A stretch of DNA of 64,000 nucleotides from Obelidium mucronatum. Taxonomy: Eukaryota; Chytridiomycota; Chytridiomycetes; Chytridiales; Chytriomycetaceae. The stretch is taken from assembly GCA_025765595.1 (NCBI GenBank), contig JAIVFH010000076.1, positions 1-64,000 of the forward strand, written 5' to 3'. The notes beneath the pieces were generated by a model. That model ran no database searches and was not told the origin of the DNA. It saw nothing but the letters and a program-made list of their open reading frames with translations. Every line of letters starts with the position of its first letter. The stretch's first letter is position 1. The translations under genes were made by a program, and so were the position numbers. Positions 30,178-44,018 of this stretch are shown here, in pieces.

Positions 30178-31710
30178 TTACTTGTTTCTCTAGAAAAAGG
30201 AAAAAGAAAAAACAATCAGGACACAAAAAAGATTAAGGAAAAAAAAAAGAATCAAACAAAACCTTGTAAATACGCTTCACAAATGTGATAAACATGTCCC
30301 TCGGCAAAACAGCCTCGTCAATCTGTGAAATCAAGTCCATCACCAAAGCGTGGCTCGTCTCTTCGTACTTGGCATACAATCCCACCAAGTCAAGCTCCTT
30401 GTACACCTGCTTCACAACAGCCACATTTTCAGGTTTGCGTTGTCCATAGTTTTCATCGAGTCTCTTTCGCTGATCGGCGTTACAGAGTGGCAAGGCCTGG
30501 TTCACCAACCACGAACACTTGTTGTCCTCAATGTCGGTACCAATCTTTCCAATGACTTCAGGTGCTCCAAAGCAGTCCAAGTAATCATCTTGAGCTTGGA
30601 AGTACTCTCCCAATGGAAGCAACACTCGCAACGCTTGCTTGTAAGAAGGACTGTCGGCTGGGATTCCGTGCAACAACATGGAGAGAGCAACGGGGAGGTA
30701 GAATGAGTAGTAGGCAGTCTTGAACTCAACAATGTATCGGTACTTTTCAAGAGAAAATCGATTCAAATCAACATTGTCTTCTGGGGCGGTAATCAAGTCC
30801 ATCAATTGACCCAATTCGGTTTGGTAAGTCACCTTTACGAAAAAAAACAAATGAATAAAAAAAAAAAAACTTTGGATCTTGGAAAACGAATAACTCAATA
30901 ATCTTACATCGTGGAAGAGATCCAACAAGTCAGCATACCAAGTCTGACCACGGAAGTACTTTTTCAAAAGTCTGTAAATTCCAGCTTCAACAATGAAGGC
31001 GTCGTTGATTGCAATCATTCCAACTCCTTCGGCTCTGTACCAGCATGGAGCCCCACGACGAGTCACGGAGGAATCCATAATATCGTCAGAAATCAAAAAG
31101 AAGGCTTGCAACTGTTTTTTTGAGAACGGTCACCAAAAAAAACAATAACGTCGTAGTGAACAATTGAACTTACAAGCTCGACACACCATCCCAAAACTTC
31201 AGCATGCAAAAGCTCTTCTTCGGTAAGATCTCTCTTCTTCAATGATCGCAGGGATGAGACAACAGTCAATCCACGGTTCATTTTTCCTGTTCAACACGTT
31301 TTTGGAAGATTAGCGGGTGGATCGATCTTACTCCAAACAAGAGTAAGCAAATTCAACCTCCTGGAATCGTGTAGTCGAGCATCTATTGAAAGGACGAGGG
31401 AAGGGGCAAGGCAATGGTTAAACTCCATCACGATAACGACAAAGAAACAGTACATTATAGCAGGCGATCGCCCTCAAAAAAAACAAACTCAACACACCTT
31501 CTGAACCCATGCAATACCGTTCTCTGGAAGTCTGAAAGTCTTCATGTCTTCAATCAGCTCAGCAGCAAGCTTGTTGTAAGTAGCCTCAAAATGTGCCTTT
31601 TCATCGTACTTTTCACCCGAAACAACCTTGGTCTTTTTTGGAGACGCATTGTTGCCGTTGGTAGCTGGTGTTTCTTGAGGAGCAGATCGCTTGGTTCCAG
31701 AGCGCATCAT
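30178..31710 (-). CDS. ERG20: Farnesyl diphosphate synthase
   Basis: Six exons (31710-31498, 31382-31358, 31286-31174, 31111-30908, 30832-30263, 30189-30178) encode 378 residues in frame. The enzyme condenses dimethylallyl and isopentenyl diphosphate to geranyl and then farnesyl diphosphate, the precursor of sterols, dolichol and prenyl groups. Visible motifs are [12 protein letters not shown], the first Asp-rich motif DDIMD, the second DDYLD, and [16 protein letters not shown]. The small second exon (25 nt, MLDYTIPG) and the last exon (12 nt, RNK-stop) were placed by matching the family. The C-terminus KRIYKRNK agrees with fungal and animal enzymes. A Lys/Ser-rich extension of about 30 residues at the N-terminus is longer than in the yeast enzyme. 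Confidence 0.95.
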
Positions 31711-31839
31711 TTTTTTTTTGTTTTGTTGACAGCTTTTTTTTTTATTTCGTATGGCCTGATGCCCAGATCAAAATCTTCAATGTCAATATTTTATTTAAAA
31801 TTAATAAAATAGAGAGTCCACGTAAACAAAGAACGCTTA

Positions 31840-33569
31840 TTACTGTTGTTTTTTCAGATTTTCCCCCGTCCAAGATCCCATCTCAATAACTCTCGAAATG
31901 GCACGCTCAACCGCGAAAACCGTCTCACTCACTCCAATCCCACCAATACTTGCCAAAGACGCATCCTGCAACCCCGTCGCACTCCACTCCATCATTCCAA
32001 CATACGTAGTCGCACTGCTACTCGAGCTACCCCCTTCCTTCAACACCCTTGTCTCCACAATCGCCTTCACCAACTCGCGCTCCTGCTCAGTCTCCAAACC
32101 ACCCAACACCTCCTCTACTCCAGCCACAGCTTCAACAACAAGCCGCACACGCGAGTCATAAGCAACATCAATCAAGTTGATGAACCGTCTCCCCAGATCC
32201 ACGCTTTTAGTTCCTTTTGAATCCACGGCATCCAAGTCGAATCGCTCTACAGGACCACTGATGAAAATCTCCTCAAAGTCCATACACAGTTTGATGTAAT
32301 CCGCGCCGCCCAATTTGCCAGTGTTTCCACACAAGGTTTCAAACGGAATCAACACTTTTCTTCCGTTCACGAGGCCTTGGATTTTGCGGCCGTGGGGTAA
32401 TTGGATGTCTTGCAAGCGGCTGTGGATATCTTCTTGGTGGTTGTTGTTTTCACTTGTGGAGGATGTGAAGCGGTTGAGAAACGTTTTACGCACATCTGCT
32501 GCGGTCGATGATGTTGGTGTTGATGTTGATGTTGTTGATGATGTTGATGATGTAGTAGGAGGGTGGTAGAAAACGCGACTGTCATTGTTTTGGAATTTCC
32601 CAAGCATCCGTCGATAATCAACACCGCCTCCATCCAACTCAATGACTTCACAGTGATTCTCCAAGACTTTCAGCAAAGGGCGGACCAGTTCTCGATTGAT
32701 TCCTTTTGCGTAGAGTTCATTGATTTGTTTGTTTGATGTTGTGATGAGGGTGAAGGGTGTTTTGGTAGAAGTAGTAGTGGCGTTTCGGTAAAGGGACTCA
32801 AATAATCTGCGAAGAACCATGGCGTCTCCAATGTCCGTGAGTTGGAATTCGTCAAGGCAGAGAACTGGGGTGGTGGTTTTGATTTGGGTGGCGAGCGTCT
32901 CGAAGGGATCTGATTTAGGTTTTTCTTTCCGTATGGTGTTTAACTGTGCTATAATGTGTCGGTATATGTGGGTGTGTGTGTGTGTATGTGTGTGTGTATG
33001 TGAGTATGTTTACATAGGAATGAATGAAGTGAATGATAGGATCGCGTACTTGACGCTTCAATAAGACAGTCAAGGAAAGTAAAATAAAGGGTATAGACCG
33101 CCTTTGGCGGTAGTATCGCAGGAGGATTTGATGCGAGAGATCCGATCCAGTATTCTCATCAATCGCAGTCAACAATCCACCACAGTATAACACAACAACA
33201 CCAAACCTCGCATCACCTTCGTAGTAAGTACAAAAAACAAAGAAAAAACAAAGAAAGAGACAAGAAAGAAACAACGTACATACAGTGCACAGAAGCCATG
33301 AATTCGAGAAAGTGGACTCTTTTAGAAAATGGGTTGATGGCCAGGCGAGTGCACTCATGGAGAAGAGAGGCGTTGAACGTGTCCATCAGGAGGGTCTTTC
33401 CGGAGCCGACGGAACCAACGAGGTACTTTGAGGTCTTCTGGTTAGCGTGGATGGCGGTGCTCGTCCGGGCAGCGAGCAGACGGGCCAGCAGCGCATCGAG
33501 CGACGCAAGCGCGGCTTGCTGGCGCGCATCGGCGACGCGGGCGCGGGCGAAGCGGGCGGCGACGTGCAT
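31840..33569 (-). CDS. AFG1: AFG1/LACE1-like AAA+ ATPase
   Basis: Two exons (33569-33284 and 32948-31840) encode 464 residues in frame; the intron of about 335 nt is long for this window. Walker A is GSVGSGKT (~residue 55). Walker B with its family signature is LCLDEFQLTDIGDAM, followed by VLRRLFESLY. TTSNKQINELYAKGI corresponds to sensor 1 (TSN..P.ELY..G). A Ser/Thr-rich insertion sits near residue 230. AFG1/LACE1 (ZapE in bacteria) is a mitochondrial inner-membrane protein involved in turnover of respiratory-chain subunits. The first exon is very GC-rich and faces the RasGAP gene across 85 bp. Confidence 0.88.
32955..33008. repeat. (GT)n-rich microsatellite in the AFG1 intron
   Basis: GTGTGTGTGT runs interrupted by GTAT words occupy about 50 bp inside the only intron of the AFG1-like gene. 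Confidence 0.8.
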
Positions 33570-33654
33570 TTATTTTGTCGTTTGTTGTGCTTTGATTAAA
33601 AAACAAATTCAAAGAAAACAAAGTCAAAGAAAAGAAAACAACAAATTCAAAGAA
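33570..33654. promoter_or_regulatory. Short bidirectional promoter AFG1/RasGAP
   Basis: An 85-bp A-rich interval with CAAAGAAAAC words separates two divergent start codons whose first exons are both GC-rich. Confidence 0.55.
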
Positions 33655-36600
33655 ATGGACGCCCCCACCGCGACGCCGCCGCCGCCGCCGCCGCCGCCGC
33701 TCGCCAGCGACATTCTCGTGCTGCGGTCGCTCGTCGAAAGCGTCGCCGCGCGGCTGCCTGCGCACTCGGGCGTCAGCCTGTCGCAGCTCGAGGGCGACGT
33801 CTTCTTCGCAAAGAACACAAAGGCGCTGATCGAGCTGTGTCCGTGGCGCCTGTGGAACGTCGTCGGCGACCTGGCCGGCGTGCTGGCCGCCACCATGCTG
33901 GCTGCGCCGTACTCGAAGGTGTGTTGTCTGTCGGGCTCAAACTGGCTCAGTCTAACATCCGCTTAAGAGAGACTTGGTGCCGCTCGATCCCGCTGATGAT
34001 GACCAGAAGCAGACCATCGTCGGCGCCCCCGTCCTCTACTCGCAGCTGTTTCTGCTGAGGCTGATTGGAAACTGTCTGGCCTACTGCTGGCATCTGTACC
34101 GCGAATCTAAACCAAAGCCCGATCAGCCTGGCTATCTGGCCGATGACGATGACGACGAGTCAGAGCTCGATCAACCCCAGGAGCCCCTGGATCACGATGC
34201 AAATCAGTCGGGTTCCCTCAAAGACCCACCCGCCCTCGATGAATCCCTGGCAAACTATCTGCTCAACATACTCACGCAACACCTTGCCACCTCTCTCTCT
34301 GAAATCAACCAGGACACTATTTCTCACCCAGACTTTCTGCGTAGCTTGGGTTTTGCTGACGATCGTGAGGTGTCTGCCACTCCCTCTAAATTGGCTTCCT
34401 TCTTTACCCAACCAAAACCTGGCCACTATATGCCTTCACCTGCAATGTTCCACACCCCACTAGATGTAGAGATTTATCCCGAAATTCAAAAAGAAGCTGG
34501 AAAGATTTTGTTTTATCTATCGGCTTCAAATTGGAATTTGGTTCTGGCTAGAATTCGTCAGAAACTTTACTCTTTGACAAACTCGGCCACTGCTTTGAAT
34601 GCCGATGATTCGGTTTTGCCTGGATTTACTGGTGCTTTCGGTCTTGATTTGACGGAATTACGTTTTCTTGAGTTTTGTAATTTGGATTTGACGAGACTTC
34701 CTTCTCTATTGATTGGTATGTTTTTCGCTTATCCGCTGGACTCATTCGCTCAACTCATCAGCTGAACTCATCCGCTGAACTCATCCGCTGAACTCATCCG
34801 CTGAACTCATCCGCCGAAGGCGGGGCTCATCCGCCGAAGGCGGTTCCGAAGGCGGGTCTCATTCGCCGATGGCTGGTCCCAACCGCCGAAGGCGGTGTTT
34901 TTTTTTGTTTAAGGTGATATCTACGTGTTTTCTTTGTCAAACACCGACATACATCCACCGACATCCACCGACATCTACTGAACCGACATCCACGGACATC
35001 CACCTTCGTGCATTCCGTCTCCTTCTTCTTTTCTTTTCCGTCACCAAACTCTACTTATTCCTCGTATAGAAATGAACCAATGTTTCAAATTCTTGCCAAA
35101 GCGCGTGCAGTACTTGGCTGCGATTGGAGTCCGCAAGTGTATTTGGAATTGGATCGACACTCATCCCGCCGAGTTCCTTGATATTCACCACAACCAAAGG
35201 CGGATTGAAGGTAATACCATTCTGACAAGACATCTGCTGTTTTTTTTTTTTTTTTTTTTAAAAAAAAACATTACAATCATAGGATCGCCTGAATCTTTCT
35301 TCAATACGCTTGCTACTTTATCAGACGGTACTTCTCGTCGTCGAGTGCTCTTTTGGCCCACTCAAATGATGCTTCTCGCTCTCTGTCCTGACCTTTTTGT
35401 CAATGTGCTTGTTTCTGGTCTCGGAACTCCCCAAAAAACCAGCCCATACGAACGCCTTATCCACCGCGTGAACCCAGATCTCGGTCGAAAGGCCGAAGCC
35501 TGGTTCGACGGACTCCGCAAACAGTTGCGCAGCAAATTAGCAGATGTATCCATTTTCTGTCAAGTGGATCTGCTCAAAGTCATCTCTGTCCTCGCAAACA
35601 AACCCGTCTCAAACAACAACGAATCAACGACTGCCATTTCTGATTATTTACGCTCCTTGGTCGCCGCCATCGACTTTGATATCCGCGATAAGCTGTTCTC
35701 AAAGCTCGAAACCAGAACTTCGGGTAGTCAAGGCCAAATTCTTGTGCCCGACAATATTTACTTGGATTACAGTGTCCCTACAGATGCATTGACTGCGATT
35801 TTGAAATTGAATCCGTTCGCGTCGGTGCGTGCGTTGGTTGCTGGCTTTTTCAGCCCAAGCGTTCCGGGAGTCTACCGTGTGATTTTGATTCGCGCGTGTT
35901 TTGAGTTGGTTTGTGAAGATGATGTGAATGGTGTGAATAGTAGTTTGGCGGGTCCTCTTCGCGCCCTGTTTGTTGTAAGTTTACTTGTATTCAAGTTGTT
36001 TATTTATTTTTTTCTTCTCAAAAACTAATTTTATTCTTTTTTTTTTCTCTTCCATCTTTCAAGGCACAAGAACACATTTTGAAAAACGCAGAAGCGGTTC
36101 TTGGTATGGAAAGTGACCTCAAAGTTGGAAAAACTGGAATCTTTGCAGGGAAAAGTGCAAAGAGGGAGAAAATTATCAAAATCCAGGCAATTCATGACTT
36201 GGCTGCGGAAAACTTTGATTTGGTCTTTGGAACTTTGAAAGTATGGGCAAAGAGTCCGGCTTTGGTGGTTGTTGTAAGTGAAAATTTGTTTTTGCACGCC
36301 AGTTTACAAAAGAGACTGAACATCATCATCATCATCATCATCACACAAACACACATTGCAGAACGAAAACTCCATCCTTCCCTTGGACGAACTCCGCAGC
36401 ATCCTCGACACAATCATTCGCCAAACAAGCAATGACGACTCTTACATCCGCTCAAAAGCCGGAGAAACTCTACGTGCAATCTTTGCCACAGATTTCGTCA
36501 GCATCTGGGATGGATCCTCATCAAACTGGCGATTCCCTTCCAATCGACCCACAAACCTATCTATGGAAGTATACTGGAACGTCTCCAGCTCCGTCATCCA

Positions 36601-39600
36601 AACCATCGCCATCCTGCTCCTCACAATCAAAGTAGACAGATCCAACCCAGAAAACATTGCATTAGAACACTCCCCGATCCTCAAAGAAATACTCGAACTC
36701 CTTCGAGACCTGCTTAAAGTACGCACAGAGTTCCTCACCCGCTGCAAGGAGGTCTGCAAGATTGAATCCTTCTCTGAAGAGAGACTTCAAGCCACAATGT
36801 ATGTCGAAAAAGCCCTGCTGGTTCTCCTTTGCTCGCCGTCGAATGAGATTGTTAGTACCGCGATTTCATGTATTGGGTATTTGGTGGATGAAGTTGAAAT
36901 CACGACTCCCGAGTCGTTGCTTGATTCAGAGGAAGCTGTTGCAATCAAGAGACTCAGTGTTAATTTGAATAAGTTGGGATGGGAGGAAAAGACGGGTAGT
37001 CTCTCCATTTCACAGAATTTACATGTTTACAAGGAGTTGAGAACTTTGGTTGGTGGTGTTGGGTTGATTGCAAGTTCAAGGGCAATGCAGAGACGTGTTA
37101 GAACGGTATGTCATTCAAAAACTGGGCGAAAAAGCCGTCGTTTTTTTTTTAACCCCTTCTCTTTTTTTTTTTTTAAAAAAAATGTAGGTGCTTTTGAAAA
37201 TGGAAAAACCTTCATTGGGAAGTTTGGCGGCGTGGGAAGAAGTGTATCTTCGATGGCGAACACTTTTTAGGCCCATTTTGCAAACTTCATTGGCTGGTGG
37301 AAAAGTTCCTGGATCTGTTGAAAATGGAGCCAGTTCGGGATCGTCTTCGGATCGAGGGGAGCGTCAGAACTATACTGCATTTTTATGTGCCATGGGAGGT
37401 GTATGCCACGCCGCTAGTTTGGCTATCACAAGACATGTAAGTTTGTTTTTTTAAGATTCCCTTTCTAAATTAATCGATTCAAAAAAAAATTTCAACCCAA
37501 CTTCTTTTTAAAGACGGCGCAAATGGAGTTCTACTATGGCGTTCCTATTAATGTGACCAAGGAAGCTGAAATTGTGGATCACACCTTGTCCAAGATTGAC
37601 TTGGAACTTCAGGCTGTGTATACTGCTGCTAAAAAGAATGTTGGTGAATTTCTTTTGGATTTGCAACAGTTGATGGTTTGCGAAAACGATGTTGTCCGTG
37701 AATTTGTCAAAAACTTTTTGGGATCTGAGTTGCATAGCGGTTTATTCGGTTCGGTTTTTTTTTTGCGTCTTCTTTAATCTTCCTGTATTTTTTTTTCTAT
37801 GATCCTGACATATAGTTTCTTCAGGAACTTTGTTCTCCAGCTGTCAAGCCAATGTGATTAAATTCTTGGGTCCAGATGAAATCAACAACCACGAACGCAA
37901 CCTCTTCTTTGTCGAATCGTTCATCTCAGTTTTAAAATTGATTTTGGAACGCCAGTACAATGAAAATGACCAAATCGAGTTCCATACAATGACGGGTGGC
38001 GTCAATTTTGGCTCCCTCATTTACTCATTCGTTCAATACCTCAACAATGTCCAGCATGGCAGCCACATGCACTCAACGTTCCTGTCGATTCGAACAAAAG
38101 TCTGTCAGCTTGTGGAAATTGTGATTACAAAAAAGGACGTTGTTGCGTTACGCCAAGAGATTGAATTCAAAAACTCCATGCTCAATTTTGTCCTTGGTTG
38201 GAATGCGGAACTTCACGCTGCGTTAGATGACGGGCGAACGTTATTGAGTTTGGGTGACGAAGGGGCCGCCAATCCCGGCGGTAGTGGTGGCCTGACATCA
38301 CGTGGAAGAGATGATAGCCGCAGACTTGCTGACGCTCAACTCAAATTGACACGTGACTTGGATTTGGCGTCAATGCGTGCTTTGGTGGCCATCTTGGATG
38401 GTCTCCCCATTCAGTTGACAACCGAAACAATTGCTTCCGTCTCATCTGCTCTCAAGCCTGAAGGATACGATAAACTGTTTGTCGGTCACAATGAATTCAA
38501 GGAACATTTGTTTTATCGATACTTGTCCTTCTTTTTGCGTGTTCTTGACAAGTGCCGTACAGTGGAGGCCATTGAATCCAATAGACTAGAAGCAAACCCG
38601 GGAGCTTTGGCCGGCGAGTATAATGAACAAGTTCTTGCATCGAAAGAAACGTTGTCGTATATTTACCCACTGAAGGACTTGATTATTCGAGCCTTATCAA
38701 ACCTGCTTCAAGCAAACATTGACATTGGGCTTAAATACTCTCTGTCGATGGGTTACCACGAAGATTCAAAAACTCGTGCTTCCTTCATGTTGGTGCTCGC
38801 GAATTTACTCAAGTTGGGGGGTAAGGAGCAGTTTGAAGGTCTTGGTGAAGAAGTGGAGGTCATGCAGACAAGATACAAACGTCTGGTGGATATGGTTGTT
38901 GATCACGATGATTTGAACATTGCTTTGGCGATGGGGGGTATCTCAGACGTTGACGATGTCGCTAGCATTCTGATGTCTGTCTTTGAAACGAAGGGCGATT
39001 TCTCCGTCCTTATGGTTGCGGCTATTGAAGCAGAAGTGGAACGGACTGACTATGCACCCAACTTGTTTCGTCAAAACTCGTTAGCTACTCGATTATTGAC
39101 CGTGTTTTCCAAGACATATGGGCGAGAATACTTGATCAATGCAATCAAGCCTGTTTTGGACGAACTTTTGGACATCCACAAGAACATGAGTTTCGAGATC
39201 GACCCCAACAAGATGCTACCGGGTGAAGAAGCTACAGTGAACCGCAAGAACATCACTACACTAGTTGAACGATTGTTGGACAATTTACTTGGACATCCAG
39301 AAAAGTTCCCTCAAGAGCTTCGTGTTGTCTGTGGCAAATTGGCAGAGATTGTTGGCCAGCGATTTCCCGAAAACAAGACTACAGCTGTTGGTGCCTTCAT
39401 GTTTTTGCGTTTCATCAATCCAATTATTGTCGCTCCTTGGACTTTGAACGTGATTTCTCCAATCCAAGATCGTCGCCTCTTGCGTGGTTTGGTCCTAGCA
39501 ACCAAAGTTATTCAAAACTTGGCCAACAATGTGCGATTCAGTCAAAAAGAGCCTTTTATGGCTGATCTCAACGATTTGCTGGAGAAGAACCATGGGCGTG

Positions 39601-42600
39601 TCATCAAATTCCTTGAAAATGTTTCTGTCGTTGACAATTCCACTATTCGTGAAGTAGAAAAGAAGATGTCCAGTCGCAGAGCAGAAAATATTTCCGAATG
39701 CGATTTGCTTCGACTCCACCGTGTTTTGGAAGCTAACTTGGACAAGGTGGAGGTTGCTTTAATCGGCAATAACTCCAATCAAGCCCTCTCCCAATCCGAG
39801 ATTGCGAAACGTAAATCTAAATATGCTCAATTGGCTGTGCTTTTGACGCACATTGGTCCAGCACCTGATCAAGAGAAAACAATTCCCAGCACTGCACAGA
39901 AATTGTCCACCTCTTTGCACCCTGATATTGCAACGCGAGTTCAAAGCATATTGGGTCATGAAGTCGCTCTTGATACGATTCGTCAACGTGCCTTCTTTTA
40001 CGAGAGTGGAAGGTCAAAGCAAGGCAACAGAGTGCTGTACTTTATTGCTCGCCGGTTCAAGGAGCAGGGCACCAACTTGGACATATTCTTGTACTTCCTT
40101 CTTTCTGTCCTCTCTGACTTTACTGACACCAAGTTTGAACTCGTTGTCGACCTCAGCCAGTTCTCTGTTGAGAACGAATGGGATATTTCTTGGATCCACA
40201 GTGTGACAGCAGCAATCCCTGAAGCAATCCGCACAAACCTTGTGTCGGTTTACTTTTACCGCTGTAACACTGGATTCTACCGCTACATCAAGACGATTTC
40301 CCGCAGCTTCGACTTGAATTTCAATGACAAGAGTGTGTGTTTCCTGTTTGACTGCAAACAACTTTCATCCTTCATCGCAGCTGATGAAATCGACTTGCCG
40401 AAATCAATTATCGACTCAGACAAGGGAATCATTTCCAAGTATGAAGTCAGCTTAATTAGTGGTCTTCGTGACCATTCTAATGTGACTCTCCGCCTCTCTG
40501 CGGATTTCATTCATCTTACCCACCACAAGAGACAACAAGTATTTGGTTTTGACACGTTGGTGACGGATGTTATTGAATTTGCAGATGTGAAGGACATATC
40601 AAAGTCTGAGAATCTGAACGAGTTTGTGATCAAATATGTTGAAAAAGTGGGCGGTGTGTACGGAACCGGTTCAATCGGAAATACTACTGTATCGTCAGTT
40701 ACTTTGCTTACATCTGCGGCGCGGGACATAATGGCCAGCTTGAAAGGACTGCAGGCGAGCTTTAATCGCCGTCGAGGCTACCTCATTACTGACGAGCGAA
40801 CTCTTCGACCTGACGATGTACCTGGAACCTTGCTGAACATGGCTCTTCTCAATATGGGCAGTCATGATCCCAATTTGCGGTTGGCTTCTTATAACCTCCT
40901 GGACGCACTCAGTTCGAGTTTTGATTTCCAAATTCAACACCAGTTGTTGAGCACGAAGGGACTCTGTATCCCCGCCAACGATATTCAATATGTCAAGTTG
41001 ATTAGTAAGAAGCTGGCCACGGCGGAAAAATACTTGACTCTTGAGTTTTTGATTGAGTTTGTGATTGGATTCAACAAGGCCACAGTTGGCCAGAAAATCT
41101 TCTGTCTTGAGTACCTGTCTCCTTGGTTGAAAAATTTGGTGGTTTTCACAAATCCAACTGCGGCAGAGAATGAGGATAAGCCAAAATTAGATATTCTGAA
41201 GCTGAAATTGAAAAGTTTGGTGAAACTTTTGATTGAAGCGACAGTGAAAGAAGTGGAGGTACATAATCTTTTTTTTTCTTCTGTTTTTTTTTGTTCTCCA
41301 CTGGTTCTCATTGTTGCAATCAATTTTATTTCAGCTCTTTCACTTGATTCAAACAAATCTTTGGACAGTTATTGGAAACGTTGATGGAATTTTGCCAATT
41401 ATTATGGAAACATTCATCCAAACGTCAACCGACAATGGAATTGCCTCAAACCACACTCAAGTCCTGACAAACACCCTTCGCTCCATCACAACAAACAACA
41501 GTGAAGTTGTCACGTCGACAATTATTGGCCGGTTGCTGGAACTGGTAGGATCAGCTACTATCCAAGATCTGATCAACACTGGAACCTGGACTGAAGTTGC
41601 AGTATTGATTCGATACCTCCTGATGCTCAGTTTTGATGATGTCATTGATATCGAAAAGCACCTGCCGGACCTTTTCCACATCATTACTTTGGTAGCTGGG
41701 TACGGGCAGCCTTTAATCCGTGGATCTGTTCATGGAATCACAATCAACCTTGTTCACAACGTGTGTACCAAACTTCGCTCTAGTTCTGGAAAAACCAGTC
41801 CTGTCTTGAGCGATATGCTTGCTGTTCTCGAAACACTTTCCGACAACAAATTCAAGGTGAAGTTTGGTATTTCCAATTCAGGGGACGATTCAGAAGCGTG
41901 GTCGACGGGAAAAAATGATTTGAGTGTTTCATTTGCCAATGAGGCATCCGCCAATGAAATTTTGGAGGGTGTGGATCCATATGATTTGAAAGACATCACC
42001 AATGAGCTTGTCAAAGTTGTGTATGCTGGATGTGGTGACAAAGGTATAAATACGCTTGCTATTTGCATTTGTGAATGTGCCGCCTAACATATCTTGTATC
42101 AACTCCAGACTTGGCATCAGCCTGGAAAGACAGATGGTTTCAATTGATTGTCACCAGCACCTTCAACTTTAGCTACGTTCAATCCCGAACTTTCATCACG
42201 CTTGGTGCCTTGTCTCGTGAAAGTTCTTCAATTGATGTCCTCTTTTCAACGGTCCAATCATTGATGGGTTATCTTCCCCTCAATTTGACTGGTTTGGTGG
42301 TCTCCATTACCACATGTATCACAGATGTCATCCATGGCATCCCAAGAAATCCAGAGACATTTACGATCCTCAAGTCTCTCTTCTGGGTTGCGTTGGGTCT
42401 AATTCAAATTTGCGATGTCCACATTTTCTCTGCCGGAGCCGCTCTACTCATTGAAATCATTGAGATTCTCGACAAAAACAAGCAGTTTGTTGAATTTGGA
42501 TTCACCGAAACTCTTAAAGAGTCTCGTCGCTCCGTGTTCCTCAAGTTGGCCATGGATTTAGATGATATGACGGGGATCTGGTTCAGCTCAGACTTTGGTT

Positions 42601-43830
42601 TCGCCTTCACCGCCACAGTTTTGAAGGGATTCAAGTTTGAAAAAACTCGTGAGCAAACTGTTGCTTTGTTAAAGTTGGCTTTGGATGTCTCTGGTAGAAA
42701 TCCTCCGGAAGGTGTTCCTGTCACTGGACATGATTATGTTGCTGACCACTGTGTTGGGTTTTTGATTCCTTTACTTCCTGTTACCCCAACTCATGAGCTT
42801 ACTTCGTTGTTTGAAATGGGAGGAGTTGATGCCAGACACTTGAAAGGCAAAGAGTGGGAATGGGCTCTGCCAAATGGAACTCGCACTGTCGGTAGTGGCG
42901 GTGAATACGTTTCTTATGGTGGTGGCTTGTTCGAGACGGATGAAGGAAACAAGTTTGATGCTATTTTAGAACGCTTAACTCCGCTTGCGGACGAAAATCG
43001 TTCCCTCTTGATGTTGACCATTATGGTTGGCATTCTTGAAATTTCGGAACTGGAAGCAGAAGCCATTTTCATTTACGGATTCTTTGCAGAAGCTACACTG
43101 GAAGCTCCACACATCATTTTTAAATTGTAACTACTCTTCTTTTCTTTTCCTTTTTTTGATGAAGATGTGGAAGTAATCTATTTTTTTATTCTCAAGGTAT
43201 GAGTCTCTTCTACCAGGAATGAATGAAATTGTCACTGGACCCAACTCTCCAAGTTTGATTTCAGCAGTTCATTCAATTTTTCAAACCATGATGGCTTGTA
43301 TGCCCCTTTCACCACCTTCAGCTCCAAAGTTGGGTCCTCTAGGTTTATCAACGAACAAAGATGCATTGCGAGCCGGGGGTGGATCTGCAGACTTTGTGAA
43401 TTCTCTAACTGCCATGAATGGATTCCTCAACAACATCAACAATGTGATGGGAGGGATCGCCCTGAGTCCAACGGTTGTGGGGCAAAGTTTGGGAACGACA
43501 GGGGCACGTAGTCTACCACTGCGAGAATCATCACTGTCATACACTGATGCGTTTGAAAAATTGCATGATGTACAAACCGGAAATGATGAATTAGCTTTGC
43601 TATCCCCCCAGCATGACTCCCTTGAAGAGATTATTGCTGATCATTCCTTGCCACTGTGCGAAAACAAGCAACTGCTGGAATACTTGCAAGACCTTGGATT
43701 TACGGGATTAGCGAGTGCCAACTCCTTTGAAGGAGCGGGAATTGTTGATCCCAAGCAGGTTTGCGGAGTTGTTGTGCAGTTAATCCGAGTAGTTTTGGTG
43801 CAGTTACAGCAAACGACTCTGTCGCCGTGA
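33655..43830 (+). CDS. Ira/neurofibromin-type Ras GTPase-activating protein
   Basis: Twelve exons (33655-33918, 33968-34715, 35070-35210, 35283-35974, 36064-36273, 36362-37105, 37188-37436, 37514-37748, 37825-41258, 41335-42043, 42109-43126, 43197-43830) encode about 3025 residues, with lengths summing to a multiple of three. The RasGAP domain (~1450-1720) includes LFRQNSLATRLL with the arginine finger (~1508) and GAFMFLRFINPIIVAPW. A CRAL-TRIO (Sec14-like) domain follows (~1820-1930; YFIARRF...DLSQF...VYFYRCN) and then a PH-like segment, the order seen in neurofibromin and yeast Ira1/Ira2. The rest is helical-repeat-like. The size is close to Ira1. The protein switches off Ras by stimulating GTP hydrolysis. 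The first exon begins with a proline run (eight residues) in a GC-rich context. Confidence 0.93.
34735..34990. repeat. Short tandem repeats in RasGAP intron 2
   Basis: The intron (34716-35069, 354 nt) holds several copies of CTCATCCGCTGAA, then copies of GCCGAAGGCGG, then copies of ACATCCACCG. Most other introns of this gene are 50-95 nt. Confidence 0.85.
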
Positions 43831-44018
43831 TTAATTCTTTTCCTTTTTTTTCATTTAATAAAATAAACGTCTGAATAAAGAATAAGATAAATAGTTGGTG
43901 TGCGGATTGTTCCAGAAGCACGGTGGCTGAGTGGAGTCAATAATAAAGGATCAAACAAAAGGGAGGCACAGCCGTTTCAGCCTCCCTAAAAAACATCCCA
44001 AAAACACCTCCTCTCCAA

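Noticed and set aside
32915..33283. A middle coding exon of the AFG1-like gene
   Set aside because: The open frame there has no family motif, while skipping it joins MASVH to QLNTIRKEKPKSDPFETLA in frame and preserves the conserved order.
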